From: Gillisella vitis
GTDB taxonomy: Bacteria; Pseudomonadota; Alphaproteobacteria; Rhizobiales; Rhizobiaceae
Reading direction: 5' to 3'
Length of the DNA stretch: 64,000 nt
Assembly: GCA_009744235.1 (NCBI GenBank)
Contig: WPHV01000003.1
Location: 62,001-126,000 of the forward strand
Part shown: piece by piece, positions 44,717 to 53,793 of the stretch
How positions within the stretch are numbered: the stretch's first letter is position 1
Layout of the letters: every line of letters starts with the position of its first letter
Translations under genes and position numbers: made by a program
The notes under the pieces: model-generated
The model's input: only the letters and a program-made list of their open reading frames with translations
What the model was told of the DNA's origin: nothing
The model's database searches: none

Positions 44717-45967
44717 TCAGATGATCAGATTGGCCAGGATGTCGTTTTCGGTGATGTCCTCGAAGCCGAGACCATTTTCATCGAAGCGTTGAAACAGGCC
44801 GGAAAAATTCGAGGCATCCGTCGTTTCAATCCCGATCAGGATCGAGCCAAAATTGCGGGCGGATTTCTTCAGATATTCGAAGCGGGCGATATCGTCTTCC
44901 GGGCCGAGCAGGTTGAGAAAATCGCGCAACGCGCCGGGCCGCTGCGGTAAGCGCAGGATGAAATATTTCTTCAAGCCAGCATAGCGCATGGCGCGCTCTT
45001 TCACGTCGGGCAGGCGCTCGAAATCGAAATTGCCACCGGAGACGACGAGAACCACGGTCTTGCCCTCAATGGATGGACGCTCCAGCAGGCCGAGTGCGGC
45101 AATCGCCAAGGCACCCGCCGGTTCCAGCACCACGCCCTCGACATTCAGCATGTCGATGATTGTCCCGCAGATCGCGTTTTCCGGCACCAGCATGACCTGA
45201 GCGGGCGGAAACTGTTTCAGAGCGGCAAAATTGGCATCGCCGATCCGCGCCACGGCGGCACCATCGACAAAATTATCGACTTTGGGGAGGGTGATGACTT
45301 CACCCGCTTCCAACGAGCGTTTGAGGCTGGGCGCGCCGACCGGCTCGGCAAACAGAAAGGCAGATGGCGGCAGCGTGTCAGCGAGATAGCCCGTCATGCC
45401 CGCACTCAAACCACCGCCGCCGACGGGCATGATCACCAGATCGGGTGTGACCTCTTCCGGCAGTTGCTCCAGAATTTCGGCAGCAACGGTTGCCTGGCCT
45501 TCGATGATGTCGGCATGGTCGAAAGGCGGCACCATCAGGCCGTCGGCTTCCTCCACATAGTCGCGGGCTGCCTTGTAGCATTGGTCGAAGATATCGCCGA
45601 CCAGCCTTATAGTAATGTACTCGGCACCGAACTTGCGGGTCTTGTCGATCTTCTGCTGCGGCGTGGTCACCGGCATGAACACCACGCCATGCACGCCGAA
45701 GTGACGGCAGGCAAAGGCGAAACCTTGTGCATGATTACCGGCTGAGGCGCAGACGAAGATCTTGTCGACCTGTCCCTGGGCGACAACCTTGCGGAAGAAG
45801 TTATAGGCGCCGCGCACCTTATAGGAGCGCACCGGTGTCAGGTCTTCGCGCTTCAGATAAATATTGGCATTGAATAACGTGCTCAAGTGCTCGCTCAATT
45901 GCAGCGGTGTCGCGGGGAAAAGGTCGCGAAGCGCCTGAACGGCATCTTGGACGGCAGTTTTTGTCAT
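44717..45967 (-). CDS. ilvA: Threonine ammonia-lyase (threonine dehydratase)
   Basis: 416 residues. It deaminates threonine to 2-oxobutanoate for isoleucine synthesis. The PLP lysine is in VRSYKVRGAYNF near residue 50; SAGNHAQGFAFACRHFG near 80 and the phosphate-binding PVGGGGLSAGMTGYL near 183 follow. A single C-terminal ACT-like domain (YFILRLPQRPGALRDFLNLLG, residues about 335-416) is the short form, compared with two in E. coli IlvA. It is monocistronic on the minus strand, upstream of the guanidine operon. Confidence 0.93.
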   Translation of the reverse strand: MTKTAVQDAVQALRDLFPATPLQLSEHLSTLFNANIYLKREDLTPVRSYKVRGAYNFFRKVVAQGQVDKIFVCASAGNHAQGFAFACRHFGVHGVVFMPVTTPQQKIDKTRKFGAEYITIRLVGDIFDQCYKAARDYVEEADGLMVPPFDHADIIEGQATVAAEILEQLPEEVTPDLVIMPVGGGGLSAGMTGYLADTLPPSAFLFAEPVGAPSLKRSLEAGEVITLPKVDNFVDGAAVARIGDANFAALKQFPPAQVMLVPENAICGTIIDMLNVEGVVLEPAGALAIAALGLLERPSIEGKTVVLVVSGGNFDFERLPDVKERAMRYAGLKKYFILRLPQRPGALRDFLNLLGPEDDIARFEYLKKSARNFGSILIGIETTDASNFSGLFQRFDENGLGFEDITENDILANLII

Positions 45968-46657
45968 GGTCTGGTTTCCAGCATCGGCAATATCAGTTCT
46001 ATCTGCTAACCCATCGATCCCGAAGTTGGAACTGCTTTAAGCAATCCTCCAGCAGATAGTGAAAAATACGGTTTTACCTCGATAGGGTATAGGCGAACGA
46101 CGTTGCTGACGCGCTCTACGTGAGCGAAAGCAGGAAGGGCAGGGTTCGAAACACCACTGCCTACGGCCCAATCCATGTCTCGATATGGATCATTAGCTGA
46201 TGCTATCAGGAAATTTACCATAAGTTCCGTTTTTTGCATTCAAGCATGCAATCATAAATGGTTGCATTGCCTAGAATAAATCCACTTATGGTTTGTAAAA
46301 TATCCCCAGCTATAAGGGGGTAGATACACATTAATCTCTCAAAATGTTGATTTCGAATAGTTTTTCTTAATTTTGCTGCTTAAACAGTGCTGTCCCAATT
46401 TGGGAAATTGGTAAAAATACATGTGTAGCATAATGGTAATGCTGATTTCGTTCCCGCGATTCTTAAAAAAATAGACCCAATAAATGACGTTTCTAGATGT
46501 TGCTGGCTCGGCTAATGTTGTGTAGGCTTAATTTTGTATTAATGCTTTTTCCGTGAACGCTGCGGCATCAGTGATGGTGTCTGAACAGATCTTGGCTGCG
46601 CATGGCTTGAAATCCGCGCGTGGCAAAGGGTGTCGTTGAAGCAACGTGAGGTGTATG
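45968..46657. other. AT-rich 690-bp intergenic region between ilvA and the glycosyltransferase
   Basis: Promoters for ilvA (minus) and the glycosyltransferase (plus) lie here. The part from 46240 to 46520 is markedly AT-rich compared with the window. It has a perfect inverted repeat CCAATTT-GGG-AAATTGG at 46395-46411 and a looser one, ATGCAA...TTGCAT, at 46246-46267. No gene is supported. A frame at 46006-46239 has no family features. Confidence 0.5.
46395..46411. repeat. Inverted repeat in the AT-rich spacer
   Basis: Seven-base arms CCAATTT and AAATTGG flank GGG. It is a possible regulator site about 245 bases upstream of the glycosyltransferase gene. Confidence 0.45.
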
Positions 46658-47695
46658 ATGAGTGTATCAGTTGCTGTCGTGATTCCCTTTTTCCAGAAAG
46701 AGAAGGGGATTTTATCCCGGGCTCTGGAATCGATTAAATCGCAGAAATTAGACAGTGACGTTGAGTTGAGCGTTGTTATCGTTGACGATAGCTCACCAAT
46801 TTCCGCGAAAGAAGAACTTGTCGATTTTGAGGCCGGTCCTAATCTGCGCATCGTTCTGCTTGAAAAAGACAATGGCGGTCCAGGCGAAGCCCGCAATATG
46901 GCGTTGGATTATCTTGAAGCCGATCCCGTCAACTATGTGGCCTTTCTCGATTCCGACGATGTCTGGCACGACAACCACATTCAGCGCGCCCTCGACGGGC
47001 TTGTCTTTGGCGATTTCTTTTTCTGCAACCATGTTCGGGGCAAGTATTATGCCGACTATTTCATTAGTCTTCCCGGCACGCGCCGTGCGCTTGCTTCCGA
47101 TGAAGACCTGATCTGCGGCGATAATTACCATGCCTTCCGCAAGGGTCGGCTTGCGGAAGTGATGATCCGCGAGTGCCCCCCGCAGACATCGACCGTCGTT
47201 TACCGCTTCAAGAAAAATGCCGGTTTGCGTTTCAATGGCGCATTGCGCAGTGCCGGTGAGGATCATGTTTTCTGGATCGAGCTTTGCCTGTTCAACGACA
47301 CGGTGATCGATCCGAAGATCAATGTCAGCTGCCTGGAAGGCGTTAATCTCTACTGGTCCAACGTGTCCTGGGATAGCCCGAAATCCGTGGCGATTCAGGG
47401 TTGTCTGGCGCTTCAATATAATTACCTCAAGGATACGCCGGTTATCTTGCTTGCCGATCCGGAGACTGTTCTGTTCCGCCAAAAACTCTATGAAGGTGCC
47501 TATACCTATGCCTTGTTGCGTGGCCTGGCCAAAGGCTACCTGCCGGATTTCAAGGTTCTGATGCGGCTGGTTGCTGCCTATCCCGGTTATCTGATGCGGG
47601 CGCCAACCAGTTTCCAGTTTTTCCTGCGCAACCGTCGTGTGATGACCAATGAAACCGCAGTGAAATCCATGCCTGCTGAGGATGCTGTCGCCTGA
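46658..47695 (+). CDS. Family 2 glycosyltransferase, ExoW-like
   Basis: 345 residues from the ATG at 46658 (an ATG at 46655 is equally possible). SVAVVIPFFQKEKGILSRAL, VVIVDDSSP near residue 45, NGGPGEARNMALDYL and FLDSDDVWHDNHI near residue 98 (the DxD-type metal motif) are the GT-A fold of GT2. The overall pattern resembles ExoW-type glucosyltransferases of succinoglycan synthesis. It stands alone, without an exopolysaccharide cluster, and its first 100 codons are more AT-rich than neighbouring genes, so transfer is possible. Confidence 0.85.
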   Translation: MSVSVAVVIPFFQKEKGILSRALESIKSQKLDSDVELSVVIVDDSSPISAKEELVDFEAGPNLRIVLLEKDNGGPGEARNMALDYLEADPVNYVAFLDSDDVWHDNHIQRALDGLVFGDFFFCNHVRGKYYADYFISLPGTRRALASDEDLICGDNYHAFRKGRLAEVMIRECPPQTSTVVYRFKKNAGLRFNGALRSAGEDHVFWIELCLFNDTVIDPKINVSCLEGVNLYWSNVSWDSPKSVAIQGCLALQYNYLKDTPVILLADPETVLFRQKLYEGAYTYALLRGLAKGYLPDFKVLMRLVAAYPGYLMRAPTSFQFFLRNRRVMTNETAVKSMPAEDAVA

Positions 47696-47834
47696 TATCA
47701 GCGTTTTATCGCCGGTTCTGAGCAAAATCGCTTGATTTTATGATCATGCTTGCCGACAAACGACATTGGTCTTGGTCAGGACGCGGGAGCGTCCCTGCGC
47801 CATGATATGTGTTGGCAGGCAGAGGGCAGTTGCA

Positions 47835-48161
47835 ATGGCATCCTTTCTTTCGAAGATTTTTTCGGCGTTTTCTGGTTCGTCATCATCAGATGAAACGAAG
47901 CAATCCGTTTCAGCCGAGCCGCAATTGCATGGCGATTGCCGGATCTATGCCGAGCCGATCAAGGAAGGCAGCCAGTTGCGTTTGGCCGGGCGGATCGAAA
48001 AGGACGTCAATGGCCAAACGCTGACCCGCAGCTTCATTCGCGCCGACATGTTTACATCCAAGGAAGACGCGCTGGATTGCACCTTCCGCAAGGCCCGCCA
48101 GATTATCGACCAGAACGGACCTTCGCTGTTTGCCGATGGCGCCAAGGATCGCAGCGCCTGA
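47835..48161 (+). CDS. HlyU family protein
   Basis: 108 residues. MASFLSKIFSAFSG followed by a serine-rich linker, then EPIKEGSQLRLAGRIEKDVNG and TRSFIRADMFTSKEDALDCTFRKARQIIDQNG, the small HlyU-type domain common in rhizobia. The name comes from the Vibrio haemolysin regulator, but these short proteins lack a clear helix-turn-helix, so a transcription role is not shown. It is convergent with cpdB, with a shared terminator. Confidence 0.82.
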   Translation: MASFLSKIFSAFSGSSSSDETKQSVSAEPQLHGDCRIYAEPIKEGSQLRLAGRIEKDVNGQTLTRSFIRADMFTSKEDALDCTFRKARQIIDQNGPSLFADGAKDRSA

Positions 48162-48191
48162 TATGTATCGAGTCACCGATAGATCATTCAT

Positions 48192-48224
48192 AAAAAACGC
48201 CCGGATTTGATCCGGGCGTTTTGC
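48192..48224. terminator. Bidirectional terminator between hlyU-type gene and cpdB
   Basis: Stem ACGCCCGGAT/ATCCGGGCGT with a TTG loop has six A residues on its left (a T-run for the minus strand) and four T residues on its right. It serves both convergent genes. Confidence 0.88.
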
Positions 48225-48244
48225 GTTTCAGCTGGATTGTGGCT

Positions 48245-50248
48245 TTACAGAATCAGCCGGTAATTGGTAAAACCGTCCGCGCCGTCACCGGCATCCTCGA
48301 TTTTCGCGCCCTTGACCTCGGCTGCAAACGCCCGGCCCTTCGGGCCTGTCTGGAAGCTCGCCGTTGTGTCGGGGATTGCGGCAAAACGCCAATTGCCATC
48401 GGCGGATGGGTTGATGGTGCCTTGCGCGACGATATAGCGGACGATGACATCGCGATTGGTATCCGGGCCGACGAAAATCACCTTGTCGGAGGCGATATCA
48501 GGGAATTTTCCGCCGCCACCGGCGCGGTAATTGTTGGTGACGACCACAAATTGCTGGGCGGGATCGATCGGCTTGCCGTTAAAGCTCAGGTTCTTGATCC
48601 GGTTTGCCTCCGGATTGACCGGCTTGCCATCCTTGTCATATTTCGCTGGTTGCGACAGGTCGATCTCATAGGTGACGCCGTCAATCACATCGTAATTGTA
48701 GGATGGGAAGTCGAGATTGAGCAGTGCTGCGTCTTTTGAGCCGGGCTTGATCTGGTTGAACATGCCAGCCGACATTTCCAGCCAGTTCTTGACTTGCGCG
48801 CCTGTTATCAGCACCGCCTGCACGGTATTCGGATAGAGGTAGAGATCCGAGACATTCTTGATGGCGATATCGCCTGCGGGAACATCGGTATAGTAATCGG
48901 CGCCACCGCGGCCCCCAGCTTTGAACGGCGCTGCGGCTGACAGTACCGGATAATCCTTGTACTTCGTCTCCTTCAGCATGTCCTTGATATACCAGGTCTG
49001 GGCATTGGACACGATCTGCACCGAGGGGTCGTCGGCCACTAGGGCAAAATAGGAGTAAAGCGGTGCGGAGGTCTTGCCAACAGGGGTGCGCACGTAAGCG
49101 AGCGTCGCCTCATGCTCCGACTTGATGGCGGCGGCCACTTCCGGCTTGTCCTTGACATCGGCGATAATCTTCTTGGCATCGTCGCGGTGGTAGATTGGCC
49201 GGGCTTCGGCGGTAAAATCAACGATTTTCCAGCTCTTGCCGTCCTTTTCCAAGAGAAGGTCGATCAGACCCATGTGCGAGCCCCAGAAACCGGCCATCAC
49301 TGCGGGCTTGCCCATCAATGTCCCCTTGACGGGGTCAGCGCCCTTGATGCCGTCCCAGGTTTTCGGCCCGGGGAAGACCAGATGTTGATGGCCGGTGAAG
49401 ATCGCATCAATGCCTTCAACGCCTGCCAGATAGAGTGAGGCATTTTCCATTTTGTCAGTCTGGCCGCTGCCATCGATGCCGGAATGGGAGAGCGCGATGA
49501 TAATGTCTGCGCCTTGCTCCTTCATCACAGGTACCCAGGCGCGGGCGGCCTCGACGATGTCGCGGGTCTGGGCCTTGCCTTCCAGGTTCTTGGCATCCCA
49601 CAGCATGATCTGCGGCGGCACGAAGCCGATAAAGCCGACCTTGATGACGCTTTCTGCGCCAGCGCCATCCTTAATGGTCTTTTCGATGATGGTGAAGGGC
49701 TTGAAGAACAGCGCGTCGTTTTTCGGATCGGCGGCCAGCTGACCCTTGGTCAGGTTGGCGCAGACGATGGGATATTTCGCTGCCGCCAGCGTGTTGAACA
49801 TGAAGTCGAGACCGTAATTGAATTCATGATTGCCAAGCGTGCCGCAATCATAACCCAGCGTGTTCATCGCCTTCATCACCGGATGCTGGTCGCCAGCCTT
49901 GATGCCCTTTTTGTAGGCCATGTAGTCGCCCATTGGGCTGCCTTGCAGCAGGTCGCCATTGTCGATCAGCATGGAGTTTCCGGCTTCGGCGCGGATGGCG
50001 TCAATCAAGCTTGCCGTGCGCGTCAGGCCCATCGTGTCATTGGGCTTGTCGGCATAATAGTCGTAGGGCATCAGGTTGACATGGATATCGGTGGTTTCCA
50101 TCAGCCGCAGATGCGCCTGGTTTGCAGCCGCATTGGCAGCGAATGGATGCAGCACGACCAAGGCACCGGCGGCGGCGAAACCACCCAGCAGCGAGCGGCG
50201 CGTAATAGGGTGCAGGTCGGTGGGGCGCAAGTGAGCGAGTGGCGACAT
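48245..50248 (-). CDS. cpdB: Bifunctional 2',3'-cyclic-nucleotide 2'-phosphodiesterase/3'-nucleotidase
   Basis: 667 residues from the ATG at 50248, which has AGGAG seven bases before it. A twin-arginine signal (TRRSLLGGFAAAGALVV) ends at ANA near residue 40, so export is by Tat. The metallophosphatase domain has TTDIHVNLMPYDYY, IDNGDLLQGSPMGDY, GTLGNHEFNYG and SHSG motifs; the C-terminal nucleotidase domain includes NNYRAGGGGKFP. It salvages extracellular nucleotides in the periplasm. An ATG at 50272 is an alternative start. Confidence 0.93.
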   Translation of the reverse strand: MSPLAHLRPTDLHPITRRSLLGGFAAAGALVVLHPFAANAAANQAHLRLMETTDIHVNLMPYDYYADKPNDTMGLTRTASLIDAIRAEAGNSMLIDNGDLLQGSPMGDYMAYKKGIKAGDQHPVMKAMNTLGYDCGTLGNHEFNYGLDFMFNTLAAAKYPIVCANLTKGQLAADPKNDALFFKPFTIIEKTIKDGAGAESVIKVGFIGFVPPQIMLWDAKNLEGKAQTRDIVEAARAWVPVMKEQGADIIIALSHSGIDGSGQTDKMENASLYLAGVEGIDAIFTGHQHLVFPGPKTWDGIKGADPVKGTLMGKPAVMAGFWGSHMGLIDLLLEKDGKSWKIVDFTAEARPIYHRDDAKKIIADVKDKPEVAAAIKSEHEATLAYVRTPVGKTSAPLYSYFALVADDPSVQIVSNAQTWYIKDMLKETKYKDYPVLSAAAPFKAGGRGGADYYTDVPAGDIAIKNVSDLYLYPNTVQAVLITGAQVKNWLEMSAGMFNQIKPGSKDAALLNLDFPSYNYDVIDGVTYEIDLSQPAKYDKDGKPVNPEANRIKNLSFNGKPIDPAQQFVVVTNNYRAGGGGKFPDIASDKVIFVGPDTNRDVIVRYIVAQGTINPSADGNWRFAAIPDTTASFQTGPKGRAFAAEVKGAKIEDAGDGADGFTNYRLIL

Positions 50249-50411
50249 GGGAAGGCTCCTGGCAAATGTCATCGTCGATGCGTAAGCATCGCAAACCAGT
50301 TGCCTTCATATCATGACAGGTTGATGATGCTAAACTGAAATACCAAGCGCGCCAGAAATTGACGGATGACATTTTCTGATTCGATCCATCGGGAAGGGGG
50401 GGCGGTTTAGT

Positions 50412-50747
50412 CTACCGCTTCAGGACAGGGCGCACGTCCTGATGGAAGTTGCGAAAGTAAGCGGCGACCTTGGCAATGGAATTGCTGTTCTGGCGAAACT
50501 GAATGCCCAGCCGCCCGCCGCGATTCCAGCGGACCATGCCCTCCAGCAGACCGATTTCTTCATTTTCGATCATCACAGTGCTGCCTGCCGCTGCGTGGAA
50601 GGCTGTATAGAGTTCAAGTGCCAAGCCTGAGCGGGAAATATCGATGATCCGGCAATCGGCAACCTGGCGCATATAGCGCACGGCACTGTCCATACGGCAG
50701 CGGCTTCGGGGTGCAGTGCGAATATCCATTTTCAGGTTGTTTTGCAT
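50412..50747 (-). CDS. PilZ domain protein
   Basis: 111 residues, a single PilZ domain. The c-di-GMP contacts are visible as TAPRSRCRM near residue 11 (R-x3-R type) and CRIIDISRSGLALEL near 33 (D-x-S-x-x-G), followed by GMVRWNRGGRLGIQF. It probably binds c-di-GMP and acts on a partner by protein contact. It is monocistronic. Confidence 0.85.
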   Translation of the reverse strand: MQNNLKMDIRTAPRSRCRMDSAVRYMRQVADCRIIDISRSGLALELYTAFHAAAGSTVMIENEEIGLLEGMVRWNRGGRLGIQFRQNSNSIAKVAAYFRNFHQDVRPVLKR

Positions 50748-50941
50748 TGTGAAAGTCTTTTTTCTCGGTTGATTTCCGATTTTAGAGGCGACCGTTGTAA
50801 ATACGGTAAAAGATCTCGTTAAAATTTCAGCTTACCCCGAGCCGACCGAGGCCGCCCTCCACGTCATACGAACGGCTAGTGAAAATTGCAGCTCGCATTC
50901 CAATTTTCTGGCGAGGATGTGGTTCACATCTTCGGACCTTC

Positions 50942-52540
50942 CTACTGGTCGGACGTGAGCAAAAAATTCTCGCTCCAGAGCGGTTGGCGGCGGTGGTAAT
51001 CATATACGCTCAAACACACCGTGTTTTCGTCTGGCTGCGAAAGTCGCAATTGCGACGAGGCACCTTGCTCGCCACCGGTCTTGCTCTGCCACAGCGGCTG
51101 ATTGTTGCGGTTATAGAAAACCAGATTTCCATCGTCGCGCATCTGTAATCGGCCGGGCAGGGCGGTTTTTTCATTTTCGTTCAGCATTGACCCCAGCATC
51201 GACCAAAGCGTCTTGCCTGAACTATCGCGCAGTTGCGGGCCGTGTACCGGGTCGTTCACCAGGCTGGCGCTGCCATTGAGCGTGGACAGCAATTGGCCGG
51301 GAAGCAGAACAGCGTTGCTGCGGCTGTCCAGCCGGGAAATATCGGCCATCTCGCCAACCAGCGGGATCTGCATCAGATATTTGACATCGTCCAGTGACCA
51401 ACCATTTGCGCCGCGGGCAGCCAGAAGCACGGTCAGCTTGGCGAGGGAGGCCATGACGGTCATATCCACCGGGTTCAACGCGCCGATGGCGGGCAACCAG
51501 GCCCCTGCGGCATAGGTATTATAATCCACAGCACCCTGCAGAACCTGGGTGTTATCGACGACAACCACGCCCGCCCGATTGGCCTCATCCAATGCCTTGT
51601 AGATGGCGCCCTGGTCCGGCTGCCGGGCATTGCCGCTTGGAAAATTGCCCGCGCCATAGGCTTGCAGCACCAGTCCGCCAATGCCCTGGGCCACGCAGGC
51701 GCGGATCATATCGGCCAGCAGCGCCTTACCTTGGGCGGCATCGTACCAGGCAGGAAAGGCCCCGAGAGTGATGACCGGGGCCTTGTTTATGCTGGAGGTG
51801 ATGGCCTGCAATTGGGCCAGGGTTTCTGCCCTTGCGGCTTCATCATCCAGGCTGACAGCGGAGGATACGGGTGGCAGTGGGGCAAGGTCGGCATTGAGGC
51901 CGAGGGTGATGCCATACTGGCCGATAACCGGGAAATTCGGGCTGGAAAAGCCACGGAACTGGCTGGCATCGGCTTTCACTACGCGTGAGCCGCGCATCAA
52001 CTGGCTATCGAAAAACACACTGACACCGGCAAGACCCGTCTGGGCAGCCGCGACCGCACCACAGACATTCTGAAAGGCGTCACTATTGAACGTCATGCCG
52101 GAAATCACCCCCGGCGTCGGGGAGTGAAACAGCGGCACCTGCGAGCCGGTGAGGATAACCGGCTTGTTGAGTTGCGCCAGCACGGTGCCATCGGCACTGA
52201 AACGCGCCAGCAACATGGCCAGTGCCGTGCCGCTGTAATCCATCGTGTCGGTGCCATGCAGCACGATCCAGCCGTCCACCGTGTCGTAGCGCTCCAGGAT
52301 ATGGCGGGCAATCAGGCACCAGTCGGAGGGTTGCAGATTGGTGCTGTCCAACATGCCGCTGTCGCTCTCGGGAAAGGCGAGGTCGGTCACATAGTCCAGC
52401 ACCAGATCGGTAAACTTCTGCTTAAGGATCGGGTCGAGATGGGACTGGCAGGCTGCCTTGAATTGCGTGCTGGTCATCGGAGCCAGCGGATTTCCGACGC
52501 AGCTGATCGTGCCGCCGGTATTGATGACGCCAATTTTCAA
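50942..52540 (-). CDS. Asparaginase with C-terminal bulb-type lectin-like domain
   Basis: 532 residues from a TTG at 52540 with AAGGAG upstream. The asparaginase core (1 to about 330) has KIGVINTGGTIS with the first catalytic threonine at T8 and LHGTDTMDYSGTAL near residue 95 with the second threonine-aspartate pair. No signal peptide is present. Residues about 409-530 look like a bulb-type (GNA) mannose-binding lectin repeat: LPGQLLSTLNG, then LQMRDDGNLVFYNRNNQPLW near 465, close to the Q-x-D-x-N-x-V-x-Y consensus. Usual asparaginases have 320-350 residues. The gene lies 20 bases after the DUF1203 gene. Confidence 0.85.
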   Translation of the reverse strand: MKIGVINTGGTISCVGNPLAPMTSTQFKAACQSHLDPILKQKFTDLVLDYVTDLAFPESDSGMLDSTNLQPSDWCLIARHILERYDTVDGWIVLHGTDTMDYSGTALAMLLARFSADGTVLAQLNKPVILTGSQVPLFHSPTPGVISGMTFNSDAFQNVCGAVAAAQTGLAGVSVFFDSQLMRGSRVVKADASQFRGFSSPNFPVIGQYGITLGLNADLAPLPPVSSAVSLDDEAARAETLAQLQAITSSINKAPVITLGAFPAWYDAAQGKALLADMIRACVAQGIGGLVLQAYGAGNFPSGNARQPDQGAIYKALDEANRAGVVVVDNTQVLQGAVDYNTYAAGAWLPAIGALNPVDMTVMASLAKLTVLLAARGANGWSLDDVKYLMQIPLVGEMADISRLDSRSNAVLLPGQLLSTLNGSASLVNDPVHGPQLRDSSGKTLWSMLGSMLNENEKTALPGRLQMRDDGNLVFYNRNNQPLWQSKTGGEQGASSQLRLSQPDENTVCLSVYDYHRRQPLWSENFLLTSDQ

Positions 52541-52560
52541 GACATGTCTCCTTGCAGTGC

Positions 52561-53070
52561 CTAGACGGTTTCCAATCCCTCCGACAGGTCTTCGCCCACC
52601 GGGGTCCGCTCGATCCTGCATTGAAAGCAGTTGTTGCGAGCCGACCGGACATGCACATAGGCGATTTTTTCGTCCTGGAGAAGCTCTTGCGCGCGCGCCG
52701 CAATTCGGGATGTCTCGGTAACGGCCCCGGTGCCATAGACGATCCTGTCATCATGGCCATAACCACGCACAATATAATCAGGGCTTTCGAAGATGGGCGG
52801 CAAGGTATCGCCATCATCGTAAGCCGCGCATTCCTCGGCGTGAAGAAAGATCGGTCCTGTTTCGGCATAGGGCTGTAGATGCGGGAAAGGCCGATAGGCC
52901 AGGGTCAGATAAGGCTCACCTTCGGCAATTGACGCCAGGCAATGGCGGCATTGATAACTGCCACCGGGCGAGATGCGGCGCTCCGGCACGCAGCCATAGG
53001 CATCCGGCGCACCTCCGCGGTAGGCTTCGGCAAGGGTGGATGGCATGGGGGCAAAGCGGATGGTTTGCAT
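52561..53070 (-). CDS. DUF1203 family protein
   Basis: 169 residues. PGGSYQCRHCLASIAEGEPYLTLAYRPFP near residue 37, FLHAEECAAYDDG and the closing ARNNCFQCRIERT fit DUF1203, a small family of unknown function with conserved cysteines (CRHC, CFQC) that may hold a metal. It is the first gene of a two-gene unit with the asparaginase. Confidence 0.85.
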   Translation of the reverse strand: MQTIRFAPMPSTLAEAYRGGAPDAYGCVPERRISPGGSYQCRHCLASIAEGEPYLTLAYRPFPHLQPYAETGPIFLHAEECAAYDDGDTLPPIFESPDYIVRGYGHDDRIVYGTGAVTETSRIAARAQELLQDEKIAYVHVRSARNNCFQCRIERTPVGEDLSEGLETV

Positions 53071-53175
53071 TGTCTAGCTCCTGTTTGACGTGAATGCGCC
53101 AAACACTTGCCTGGACGGTGGACTGAAACCACCCGGTTCTTGCCAACGCGCAAAGAAACTTGCCCGTAAATAAAC

Positions 53176-53544
53176 TTAAATCGGTCGTTCAATCTTGTCG
53201 TAAACGCTCTTCAATGCCTTCAACCGAGCATCATAGGCCTTGGCAATGCAGTCATTATCTGCATTGCAGGACTGGCGGGTTTTCAGCCAGGCCGTTTGCT
53301 GGTCCTGCAATTCGCCGCGATTGCCCATTGGCAGCAGGCCGGATATCAGCTCGAAAGTGGTGACCATCTTTACGTCGAGATCGTTGAGGGCACGATTGTC
53401 GCAAATCGCTTTTTCATCGGCCTTCAGATCGGTTTTGGTGCAATCGAAGCTCGCGGCAGTGCTGTGGCGGGGCATCATGCCTGCAATCACCAGAGTGCTG
53501 AGAAACAAAATCGAGGCGGTGGCAGATGCGGTTTTCATGATCAT
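53176..53544 (-). CDS. Lysozyme inhibitor LprI-like (DUF1311) exported protein
   Basis: 122 residues with a signal peptide (MKTASATASILFLSTLVIAG, cleavage near STA-ASF). The mature part has four cysteines and the LprI pattern FDCTKTDLKADEKAICDNRALNDLDVKM, QQTAWLKTRQSCNADNDCIAKAYDARL. Members bind lysozyme in mycobacteria; the rhizobial role is unknown. The ATG at 53538 is an alternative start. Confidence 0.85.
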   Translation of the reverse strand: MIMKTASATASILFLSTLVIAGMMPRHSTAASFDCTKTDLKADEKAICDNRALNDLDVKMVTTFELISGLLPMGNRGELQDQQTAWLKTRQSCNADNDCIAKAYDARLKALKSVYDKIERPI

Positions 53545-53752
53545 TGCTTTCCCGTCATTCGACGCGGCAGGCTTTCAGCCGTCAAGGCTATCAAGAATGC
53601 GCTTCACCAGGAAATGTTCCCCGCTTTGGTGGGTTGGATCATCTCGGTTTTCATTATTGTCGTTGCGCTGAACCGTCGCTGCTTGAAATGACGATGCTTT
53701 GCCACAATTTTCACCCAAGAGCCTATTTTGCTTTGCCAAGACCTCCCATAAG

Positions 53753-53767
53753 ACTTGACCGTCAAGT
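53753..53767. promoter_or_regulatory. Perfect palindrome upstream of degP
   Basis: ACTTGAC-C-GTCAAGT, seven-base arms with one central base, 27 bases upstream of the degP ATG. It also contains a TTGAC element. It could be an operator overlapping the promoter or leader. Confidence 0.45.
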
Positions 53768-53793
53768 TTTGGGAGAATGAAGAGGAAACCCGT

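Noticed and set aside
46100..46170. A tRNA-like GGGTTCGAA segment
   Set aside because: No matching acceptor, D or anticodon arms could be drawn around it.
46006..46239. A 77-residue minus-strand frame upstream of ilvA
   Set aside because: No ribosome site, no family pattern, and it lies in the promoter spacer.
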